Shown here: piece by piece, positions 32,241 to 39,016 of the stretch
How positions within the stretch are numbered: the stretch's first letter is position 1
Layout of the letters: every line of letters starts with the position of its first letter
Source of the DNA: CAZQHK01 sp964593455
GTDB lineage: Bacteria > Muiribacteriota > CAYSPT01
Reading direction: 5' to 3'
DNA: 64,000 nucleotides
NCBI GenBank assembly: GCA_964593455.1
Contig: CAZQHK010000023.1
Coordinates: forward strand, 1 to 64,000
Notes under the pieces: model-generated
Told to the model about the DNA's origin: nothing
Database searches by the model: none
Seen by the model: the letters and a program-made list of their open reading frames with translations, nothing else
Made by a program: the position numbers and the translations under genes

Positions 32241-32417
32241 ACCCGAATAATTCACAAATAATCTGCTGCGGCTCGAAAATGACTGCACCTACTGCGTTGC
32301 ACTTGAAAAATGTTCTCAACGTACCTACGGGTACGCCTCCGAGCATTTTTCTGCATGCGCCTTGTATCTGCAGTCATTTTCTTCACCTCGCTACGAAGAT
32401 TTGTGAATTATTCGGGT
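32241..32417. repeat. Long palindromic intergenic repeat, copy B (full)
   Basis: A 177-bp palindrome with perfect 19-bp outer arms (ACCCGAATAATTCACAAAT at 32241-32259, inverted at 32399-32417). Inner arms AAAATGACTGCA and TGCAGTCATTTT are also inverted. The centre is CGTACC-TACG-GGTACG (32320-32335). It shares CTGCTGCGGCT, CTACTGCGTTGC and GCGCCTTGTATCTGC with copy A, while the outer arm sequences differ. It lies in the roughly 500-base gap between the divergent Wza-like and lysS genes, upstream of the lysS promoter. The remainder of that gap has no recognised feature besides that promoter. Confidence 0.88.
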
Positions 32418-32545
32418 AAAAAACCATATTTGAAAAATAAGGGAATCCCACCCCGAATTATGTCTTTAATAATAATTCTAGATAAGTATTTTTCAAGTGT
32501 CAAATGGCGGGCGAAAAAGCTACAGTAACAGGGTTTTCTTTTGTA

Positions 32546-32574
32546 TTGACGCTGTAGCGGTGCAATGCTAAAAT
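32546..32574 (+). promoter_or_regulatory. lysS promoter
   Basis: TTGACG (32546-32551), 17-bp spacer, TAAAAT (32569-32574) preceded by TGC, an extended -10. Start expected near 32581, about 36 bases before the ATG. Confidence 0.72.
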
Positions 32575-32616
32575 GAGTCCTCTATTGCAGGCAATAAGTA
32601 GGAAGGGTGACTGACT

Positions 32617-34113
32617 ATGGTGGAGCAAAATTCTGAAGCAGGACCTCTCCTGGCGGCGATGCGGCAAAAGTGGGAGAATTTAAAAGAAAAAGAAATTGAA
32701 CTCTATCCACCTCGATGCAGGCGCGATACAACGTGCCGGGAGGCGGTTGAAACGTTTGAAGCCGGTGAAGAAAGTTCCGAAAGCCAAGCACCGGAAACCC
32801 CGGTATTGTGTGGCCGGATACGGTCGAAACGGGTTCATGGTAAAGCGAGTTTTGCCCACTTGGAAGATGGAAGCGGGCAAATACAGGTTTACTTCAGACA
32901 GGATGTGGTTGGCAAAGATCAATACAAACTGTTTAAAAAACTCGATGTCGGCGATTTTATCGAAGTTACCGGTGAGATGATGCGTACCAGGAAAGGGGAG
33001 GTCACACTCAGCGTAACCTCGTTTAAGCTCATCTCCAAAGTGCTTCGACCGCTGCCCGAGAAATGGCATGGACTGCAAGATAAGGAGATCAGGTACCGCA
33101 AGCGCTATCTCGATCTGATAGTTAACGCCGAGGTTAAAAAGGTATTTATCAAACGTGCCCGTGCTCTTGACACCGCCAGGGATTTTTTCCGTAACCGGGA
33201 TTTTATCGAAGTGGAAACGCCCATGCTTCAGGCCTGTCCGGGAGGAGCTATCGCCCGGCCGTTCAAGACCTTTCACAACGCATTGGGTATCGATATGTAC
33301 ATGCGTATCGCTCCCGAATTATGCCTCAAGGAATTGGTAATTGGCGGTCTGGAACGAGTGTTCGAAGTAGGTAAGGTATTCAGAAATGAAGGAATTTCAG
33401 CGGTTCATAACCCCGAGTTTACCATCATCGAGGCCTATCAGGCATATGCCGATTACCAGGTAATGATGGATGTAACTGAAGCGCTGGTAGTGCAAATCGT
33501 CCGGGCGATCAATGACGATCAACTGGTGTGTGAGTTCGAGGGTAACAAGATTGATTTCACCCCACCGTTTGTCAGAATCTCATTCATGGATTCTCTCCGA
33601 ACGGTGGCTGGACTGGATGTTTCACTCGATGACTCAGAGGATACCATTCAATCTAGAATGGTGGACGCCGGTCTCCCGCTTCCCGAGGTCAAGAACAAAG
33701 GTTCACTTTTCGATGCGGCTTTCAAGAAAGGTGTCGAGCCGAAACTTATCAAACCCACGTTCGTTATCGATTATCCGGTTTCCTTATCACCGTTGGCCAA
33801 ACGGTGCCCGGACCGTCCTGATTTAACTGAACGGTTTGAGCTTTTCACCGGCGGTTTCGAGTATGCCAACGCCTATTCAGAACTCAATGATCCGGTTGAT
33901 CAGCGCCAGCGGTTTGAAGAGCAGGCGCGGTTCAGGGCCGGGGGCGATGAGGAAGCGCATATCATGGATGAGAGCTACGTGGAGGCGCTGGAATATGGTA
34001 TGCCGCCCACGGGCGGGATGGGACTGGGAATCGAGCGGTTGTTGATGATCGTGCTTGGCTGTCCGTCGATACGTGACGTCATACTGTTTCCGGCTTTGAG
34101 ACCGGAGCGGTAG
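32617..34113 (+). CDS. lysS: Lysyl-tRNA synthetase, class II
   Basis: Charges tRNA-Lys. An N-terminal OB-fold anticodon-binding domain (VLCGRIRSKRVHGKASFAHL) precedes the class II core: motif 1 region FRNRDFIEVETPMLQ, motif 2 FEVGKVFRNEGISAVHNPEFT, motif 3 GGMGLGIERLLMIVLG. 498 residues, standard. ATG start with GGAAGGGTGA upstream. The 3' end overlaps the convergent gltX by 35 bases, so both C-termini are read from the same DNA on opposite strands. Confidence 0.98.
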   Translation: MVEQNSEAGPLLAAMRQKWENLKEKEIELYPPRCRRDTTCREAVETFEAGEESSESQAPETPVLCGRIRSKRVHGKASFAHLEDGSGQIQVYFRQDVVGKDQYKLFKKLDVGDFIEVTGEMMRTRKGEVTLSVTSFKLISKVLRPLPEKWHGLQDKEIRYRKRYLDLIVNAEVKKVFIKRARALDTARDFFRNRDFIEVETPMLQACPGGAIARPFKTFHNALGIDMYMRIAPELCLKELVIGGLERVFEVGKVFRNEGISAVHNPEFTIIEAYQAYADYQVMMDVTEALVVQIVRAINDDQLVCEFEGNKIDFTPPFVRISFMDSLRTVAGLDVSLDDSEDTIQSRMVDAGLPLPEVKNKGSLFDAAFKKGVEPKLIKPTFVIDYPVSLSPLAKRCPDRPDLTERFELFTGGFEYANAYSELNDPVDQRQRFEEQARFRAGGDEEAHIMDESYVEALEYGMPPTGGMGLGIERLLMIVLGCPSIRDVILFPALRPER

Positions 34114-35557
34114 TTGGCGTCAGTGACGGTATCATCTTCAACGTCTCGGCAATTCTTCCCACTACTTTTTCCTGTCCGAGGTAGTGACAGGTTTCGAATA
34201 ACCCGGGACCAATCTTCTTACCGGTCACAGCCGCTCGCAGTGGATGGATGAGTTTACCGGCGCCAATATCAAAGTGCCCGGCCAAATCTCTAATAGCAGA
34301 CTCAATGTTCTCGATAGAAAAGTCGGCCAGTTTGGCCAAACTGTTTTTTAGGGCTGTCAGATACTCGGTTACATTAGTTTTTCTAAGCACTTTCAACGAC
34401 TTCTCATCGTACTCGATAGTGTCTTTGAAGAAAAAATCTGTATAGAGGATGGTATCAGGCAGGAGTTTCAGGCGGTCTTTGCAAATTGATACGATCCCTT
34501 TAAGCCATTCAAAATCTGGTTCATTGTCCTCATGTATAAGCCCGACCTGCTTAAGGAACGGAATTATGCGCCGGGTGCGTTCGTCCAGGGACAACAGAAG
34601 GATGTGCTTGGTGTTCATCGAGGTAAGATTCTCTTCATCGAATACCGACGGTGAGCGCCTGATACGATCCAGAGTGAAACAAGAAATCAATTCTTCCTCA
34701 TTGAAATACGTGGTTTCTCCATCCAGCGACCAGCCCAGCAAAACCAGATAATTGATCATAGCTTCCCGAATAAATCCCTGATTTTGGTATTCCAGGACAC
34801 TCAGGGCGCCGTGTCGTTTTGATAATTTTTGCTTATCCGGACCGAGTATCATCGGCAAATGTGCAAAAACAGGCAGTTTTACACCCAGGGCTTGATATAT
34901 AAGCACTTGCTTGGGAGTGTTGGAAATGTGATCGTCTCCCCTGATGATGTGAGTAATTTTCATGTCGATGTCGTCCACTACTACCGCAAAATTGTAGAGC
35001 GGCTGGCCATCGGATTTGAGAATGACAAAATCATCCAACTCGTTGTTGTCAAATTCCTTTTGCCCCCAGACGACATCATTAAAAACAGTGGTTCCTTCAG
35101 GTATGTAGAACCGGAGAACGTAGCGCTCACCTGAATCAATGCGCCGCTGCGCTTCTTCCGGTGAAATATCTGTGCACAGGCGGTCGTATTTGTAGGCGTG
35201 ATCGGGATCTTCAGTTTCTTCTCGCCGTTTCGCCAGTTCCTCGGGGGTGCAGAAGCAGGGATAAGCCTGGCTTCTTTCTAGTAATTTTCCGGCTATCTCT
35301 TTATAGCGGTGAAATCGCTGTGTTTGAAACCACGGCTCTTCGTCCCACGTTAAGCCCAGCCATTTCAGGCTTTCAAGTATATTACGTGTGTATTCGGAAC
35401 GTGAACGAGCCTGGTCGGTATCCTCGATCCTGAGTAGAAATTTTCCGGAAACCGAGCGGGCGTACAGCCAGTTGAAAAGGGCCGTCCTGGTCGCTCCCAG
35501 GTGCAGGTTTCCGGTGGGAGACGGTGCAAACCGTACTTTTACCGGTGAAGATGACAT
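34079..35557 (-). CDS. gltX: Glutamyl-tRNA synthetase
   Basis: Class I synthetase for Glu. HIGH-type motif in RFAPSPTGNLHLGATRTALFN at the N-terminus, RIEDTDQARS, and the KMSKS-type KLSKRHGALSV. 492 residues. ATG start, GGAGG 9 bases upstream. It is the last gene of a minus-strand unit beginning with tRNA-Gln and tRNA-Glu; its gene starts 56 bases after the tRNA-Glu. Since a separate glnS is present at 56 kb, GltX here probably needs only to charge tRNA-Glu, though discrimination cannot be read from the sequence. Confidence 0.97.
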   Translation of the reverse strand: MSSSPVKVRFAPSPTGNLHLGATRTALFNWLYARSVSGKFLLRIEDTDQARSRSEYTRNILESLKWLGLTWDEEPWFQTQRFHRYKEIAGKLLERSQAYPCFCTPEELAKRREETEDPDHAYKYDRLCTDISPEEAQRRIDSGERYVLRFYIPEGTTVFNDVVWGQKEFDNNELDDFVILKSDGQPLYNFAVVVDDIDMKITHIIRGDDHISNTPKQVLIYQALGVKLPVFAHLPMILGPDKQKLSKRHGALSVLEYQNQGFIREAMINYLVLLGWSLDGETTYFNEEELISCFTLDRIRRSPSVFDEENLTSMNTKHILLLSLDERTRRIIPFLKQVGLIHEDNEPDFEWLKGIVSICKDRLKLLPDTILYTDFFFKDTIEYDEKSLKVLRKTNVTEYLTALKNSLAKLADFSIENIESAIRDLAGHFDIGAGKLIHPLRAAVTGKKIGPGLFETCHYLGQEKVVGRIAETLKMIPSLTPTTAPVSKPETV

Positions 35558-35613
35558 GGTTGTTTTCCTCCGTCAGTAAGTCCGTAAATAATTAAAGGAA
35601 GCCAGGCTTTGTA

Positions 35614-35688
35614 TAGCGGTAAGGGGATTTGAACCCCTGTCTCCGCCTTGAGAGGGCGACATCCTGAACCAGGCTAGACGATACCGCC
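35614..35688 (-). tRNA. tRNA-Glu (CTC)
   Basis: Reads as a full cloverleaf on the minus strand: acceptor GGCGGTA/TACCGCT (with a terminal G-U pair), D-arm TCGTCTAGCCTGG, anticodon stem TCGCC/GGCGG with loop CTCTCAA, so the anticodon is CTC (codon GAG), and T-arm AGGGG-TTCAAAT-CCCCT. The discriminator is A; 3' CCA is not encoded. It lies between tRNA-Gln and gltX in one transcription direction. Confidence 0.95.
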
Positions 35689-35750
35689 ACGATGGCTCTT
35701 GCTGCACAAAGCTCGGCTTCCCTCAAGATGAATAACACATCAATTCGGTA

Positions 35751-35821
35751 CTGGGATGGGAGGATTCGAACCTCCGTCGGCGGATCCAGAGTCCGCTGTC
35801 CTGCCGCTAGACGACATCCCA
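35751..35821 (-). tRNA. tRNA-Gln (CTG)
   Basis: Minus-strand cloverleaf: acceptor TGGGATG/CATCCCA, anticodon stem GCGGA/TCCGC with loop CTCTGGA, giving anticodon CTG (codon CAG), and T-arm GGAGG-TTCGAAT-CCTCC. The first base pair is the weak U1-A72 recognised by GlnRS, and GlnRS is encoded at 56 kb. The discriminator is G; CCA is not encoded. First tRNA of the tRNA-Gln/tRNA-Glu/gltX unit. Confidence 0.95.
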
Positions 35822-35832
35822 GTGGACTAATG

Positions 35833-35862
35833 ATAATAACACAGGACAATGTGAAATGTCAA
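35833..35862 (-). promoter_or_regulatory. Promoter of tRNA-Gln/tRNA-Glu/gltX
   Basis: On the minus strand TTGACA (35862-35857) is followed after 18 bases by TATTAT (35838-35833), preceded by TGT as an extended -10. The start falls about 5 bases before the tRNA-Gln 5' end, as expected for a strong stable-RNA promoter. Confidence 0.75.
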
Positions 35863-35892
35863 CTTCGTTTTCAATGATAGCGCGCTTAACAG

Positions 35893-36768
35893 CTATTCTT
35901 GATGGGAATCCGGTTCTTTAAATGTTGTTTCAGTGGAAATGGTTAATATCATCAGATCGTGAACCAGCGTATCTCTGGCGAGATTGTGCATTAACACACG
36001 GTTGTAACTCATCTGGGCGGCGTTTTTCAGGAACAAACCGATGAAGATCAGCCACAGTCCGCCGATCAATCCATTTTGGAAAAACCGTGGAAGAAGTATC
36101 TGAGAAAGTCCGGTGAGGTTTAAAATGCCGGTAACCATGAGAAAATAAGCAAACCCTTTGCCCAGGTTAGTGGCGATGCGGGTTGCTTTAAGGAGATTCC
36201 TGGTCCAGATCCAGATCAAGGCCCGCAGCAGACGTCCTCCGTCAAGCGGGAAGGCCGGAATCAGGTTGAAGACAGCCAGAGTTATGTTCAAACCGGCGAG
36301 GACTTTGAAGATTACGAGTCCCATAACTGCAGTCTGCTGGAATGAAGCAGGTGGTTGGAGAATGTATATGAGAAGTTGTAATCCGATGAATACGCCGGCT
36401 AAAATGAGGCTGAAAAAGGGTCCGGCAATGGCCACTTTGAGCTCGGTGCCAGGAGTATCCGGTTCCTTGCTGATATCGGCCACTCCCCCAAATATAAACA
36501 GAGTGATCTTTCGTACAATCAGTCCATTTCTTCGGGCCATCAGCGAGTGGGCGAGTTCGTGAAGCAGTACGGAAGAAAACAAAAGAAAGGCTGCTATCGT
36601 TCCCATGATCCAGTATTGTAAGATGGAAAACCCCTGGTAATGTGCAGGAAGAATCTGATCGGACAGTGTCCAGGTGAAGAGAAAAAACACGATGAACCAT
36701 GTGTAATCTATGGTTATACGGATGCCAAAGCATTTTAATAGGCCGATTTCACGTCCGACCACACCCAT
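35893..36768 (-). CDS. Site-2 protease family membrane metalloprotease (M50)
   Basis: 291 residues with about six membrane segments. The zinc site is VLLHELAHSLMAR (HExxH) in the second hydrophobic segment, with the third ligand in NLIPAFPLDGGRLLRAL (N-P-x-x-D-G type, here IPAFPLDGG). It lacks a PDZ domain and C-terminal CBS domains, so it resembles the short SpoIVFB/Rip3-like class rather than RseP. The substrate is unknown; such enzymes often release membrane-bound regulators. ATG start with a weak ribosome-binding site. Confidence 0.88.
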   Translation of the reverse strand: MGVVGREIGLLKCFGIRITIDYTWFIVFFLFTWTLSDQILPAHYQGFSILQYWIMGTIAAFLLFSSVLLHELAHSLMARRNGLIVRKITLFIFGGVADISKEPDTPGTELKVAIAGPFFSLILAGVFIGLQLLIYILQPPASFQQTAVMGLVIFKVLAGLNITLAVFNLIPAFPLDGGRLLRALIWIWTRNLLKATRIATNLGKGFAYFLMVTGILNLTGLSQILLPRFFQNGLIGGLWLIFIGLFLKNAAQMSYNRVLMHNLARDTLVHDLMILTISTETTFKEPDSHQE

Positions 36769-36821
36769 TGCCTACATTTTTCTGTCAACTTGTATATACA
36801 ACCCAGCACATCTTTTCAGAT

Positions 36822-36838
36822 CAGGATAGAACATCCTG
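36822..36838. repeat. Short perfect hairpin between bamA and the M50 gene
   Basis: CAGGAT-AGAAC-ATCCTG, a 6-bp stem with a 5-base loop, in the 111-base gap between the bamA stop and the M50 start. There is no T-run after it in the direction of bamA transcription, so it is not a clear terminator. Confidence 0.3.
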
Positions 36839-36879
36839 GTTCCTGCTTTTTCCAAGCCGGAACTCGCGAAATATAAGGG

Positions 36880-38598
36880 TTAGAACAGGGTTCCCATACT
36901 GAAATGTGAACGGCTGTCTCGGTCACCCTCGGGAATGCCATAATCAAGCCGGATGGTCCCGATGGGAGAATGGAACATTATGCCCAATCCGTAGGATGTT
37001 TTTATATTGGTGTTTCCCCGCCCATACAAGCCCCAGGAATCGCCTATATCGTAAAATAGGGCTACAGCCAGCTTTTCGTCCAGAGGATACCGTATCTCGA
37101 GGTTGGCCAGGAGCATCTTGCTTCCCAGGAACTCGCGGTATTCATATCCCCTTAGGGTGTACCCGCCACCTACGGAATATTGATCGTAATAAGGAATCTC
37201 ACCTTCCGTGACATTGGCAAACCCATAGATAAACCGGTTGGCGGAAACGAGCCGGTCGGTTAGCTTGTAGTAACGTTGAACGGTTCCGGTATATTTTGTA
37301 AAATGGTTCTTTCCTTTCAGAAACCCGCCCGTTGTTTGCAGGGAAAAACTGTCACGCCGGCCGGCCGCCGGAGCAAGATAATTGTCCCGGGTGTCTTTGG
37401 TAATCGTCAGACCCAGCGTCTGCTGTTTCCCCCCCAGATCGTTGCTGGGTGGAGGATAGTTAGCCAGTGGGCTGATGGCAACGTCTTCATTGGTGAATTT
37501 GATAGTCGTGATAGTGTTTTGCCCCGTGGGTTTGCCGAAGGTGATGGCCGCCCCTTTTCGTTTTTCGTCGTAAACGCTGGTGACCGCCCGGTTCTTGAAC
37601 TCCTCCCGCTCTATCTTGGTAGAGAAAAGGTCGATACCAAATGACAGGTCGCCCTTGAACCAGGGATCGTAAAAACTCGCTTCATAGTTTGTCACTCCAC
37701 CGGTTTCCAGTTTTAAACGAACTTTCTGCCCTTTTCCTTTCAGGTTGTTTTCCGTAGCTTCGACGAATCCGACAAAACCGTGGGCGGAACTGTACCCGCC
37801 GCCCAGGGTCGCCATTCCGGTCTTCTGCTCTTCGACCTCGATGGTAAGAACCACCCCGCCCGGTTTTTTGCCAGGAGTATATTGAGGTTTGACACTTTTA
37901 AAGAAACTGAGATTGAAAATTTTCTGAAGACTGCGCATAACCTTTTCACTGTCGAAGGTTTCGCCGGGTTTGCAGATCAATTGTTTGCGAATGACCTTTT
38001 CTCTGGTTTTCGTGTTCCCCTTGATGATGATATCTTCCAGTACCGATTCGATGATCTGTATTACCAGGAATTCTCCTGCTTCCTGGACATCATAGTCTCT
38101 GACGCCGCTGAACAGGTGACCTTTGTCGGCGTAAAGTTTACTGATGCGTTTACCGTCTTCGTTTAAGATGGGAATATTGAAAATATGATCGATCTTGCTC
38201 TCCATGACGGCCATGATTTCCGCGTCGGTGAAGAGTGTATTACCTTCTATTTGGATTCCCCGAACAATGGCGTTTTCAACGACTTCAAAGACAATTTTTT
38301 TCCCGCGGTCGATATCAAGCACTTCGGCCCCGACGTCTGAGAAATATCCCAGGGAATAGATGTTATTGACGTTCTCCTGAATCTTGTCGGGTTGCACTTT
38401 TCTCCCTATTTTAGTAGTGATTGCCTGAAGGATTATCTCTTTTTCTATCAGTTCATTTCCCTTGATATCAACCTCCAGGATAATGTTGCTGGTATAAGCT
38501 TGAGCTTGAGGGGGGTAGCCCCCTAGGGCAGTAATAATTATCATTGTCATTAAGAAAGCCTGCCGGCAAATCTGTAATGATGGTTTTTGAATCCACAT
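36880..38598 (-). CDS. bamA: BamA/Omp85 outer-membrane protein assembly factor, three POTRA domains
   Basis: Inserts beta-barrel proteins into the outer membrane. Signal peptide of about 34 residues ending in PPQAQA. Three POTRA domains follow (starting near ILEVDIKGNELIEKE, GIQIEGNTLFTDAE and DIIIKGNTKTREKV), then a 16-strand-type barrel ending in SHFSMGTLF with the C-terminal Phe of barrel proteins. At 572 residues it is much shorter than E. coli BamA (810, five POTRA), but similar to short BamA forms in some deep-branching diderms. ATG 38598, AGGAGG at an 11-base spacing. The marker that the organism has an outer membrane. Confidence 0.92.
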   Translation of the reverse strand: MWIQKPSLQICRQAFLMTMIIITALGGYPPQAQAYTSNIILEVDIKGNELIEKEIILQAITTKIGRKVQPDKIQENVNNIYSLGYFSDVGAEVLDIDRGKKIVFEVVENAIVRGIQIEGNTLFTDAEIMAVMESKIDHIFNIPILNEDGKRISKLYADKGHLFSGVRDYDVQEAGEFLVIQIIESVLEDIIIKGNTKTREKVIRKQLICKPGETFDSEKVMRSLQKIFNLSFFKSVKPQYTPGKKPGGVVLTIEVEEQKTGMATLGGGYSSAHGFVGFVEATENNLKGKGQKVRLKLETGGVTNYEASFYDPWFKGDLSFGIDLFSTKIEREEFKNRAVTSVYDEKRKGAAITFGKPTGQNTITTIKFTNEDVAISPLANYPPPSNDLGGKQQTLGLTITKDTRDNYLAPAAGRRDSFSLQTTGGFLKGKNHFTKYTGTVQRYYKLTDRLVSANRFIYGFANVTEGEIPYYDQYSVGGGYTLRGYEYREFLGSKMLLANLEIRYPLDEKLAVALFYDIGDSWGLYGRGNTNIKTSYGLGIMFHSPIGTIRLDYGIPEGDRDSRSHFSMGTLF

Positions 38599-38623
38599 GA
38601 AGTGTTCTACCTCCTATAGTGTA

Positions 38624-38692
38624 CTAAACGTAAACGCAGTATCGCCCGCGATTTAGCGGCTCATGGCTTTCGTTCGCCGCATATTGTATCAT
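38624..38692 (-). CDS. Possible 22-residue leader peptide upstream of bamA
   Basis: On the minus strand a perfect AGGAGG (38703-38698) stands 5 bases before an ATG that opens a 22-codon ORF (MIQYAANESHEPLNRGRYCVYV) ending 25 bases before bamA. The spacing is ideal and better than that of bamA itself (11 bases). No conserved family; it could be a leader peptide, or chance. Only the ribosome-binding site supports it. Confidence 0.3.
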   Translation of the reverse strand: MIQYAANESHEPLNRGRYCVYV

Positions 38693-38804
38693 GAATTCCT
38701 CCTAAGACTAACACTTACGAACTTCAATAAAATTGGATTTAAATATCCTTTTATTTATTTAAAAAAACCATCTTACTTTGCGAAAAGGTGTGTGATTTTC
38801 ATGG

Positions 38805-38898
38805 TGCATATTACAATGAGGATGGCTGACCGAGCGCAACGCAGTAGCTGTGGTCAGTTCCGAGCCGCAGCAGAATGCCTACTGCAGTTTTCGGGTTA
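38805..38898 (-). repeat. Long palindromic intergenic repeat, copy C (half element)
   Basis: Read on the minus strand this 94-bp stretch matches the left half of copy A (11060-11153) at 88 of 94 positions, from the outer arm (TTAACCCGAAAACTGCAGT) to the central palindrome (ATTGTAATATGC). The right half is absent, so it stops at the symmetry axis. It lies in the 418-base gap between the divergent bamA and the large TPR gene; the rest of that gap has a promoter, a possible leader peptide and nothing else recognised. Confidence 0.88.
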
Positions 38899-38966
38899 AG
38901 CACACGGAATGGTGAACTAGGATTTTGCATCGGTCCAATCGTCCTCTGATTTGAGCCGTGCCTGTG

Positions 38967-38996
38967 TTGTCCGTGATTCGAACAGTGCGGTATAAT
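38967..38996 (+). promoter_or_regulatory. Promoter of the large TPR gene
   Basis: TTGTCC (38967-38972), 18-bp spacer, TATAAT (38991-38996). The start would be near 39003, leaving a leader of about 13 bases that contains the GGGAG ribosome-binding site. Confidence 0.62.
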
Positions 38997-39016
38997 GCCT
39001 GACCGGGAGAGCCGTG

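Noticed and set aside
36858..36880. CGCGAAATATAAGGGTT as another repeat end
   Set aside because: Only a loose match to the arms of copy D, with no partner arm; insufficient to call.
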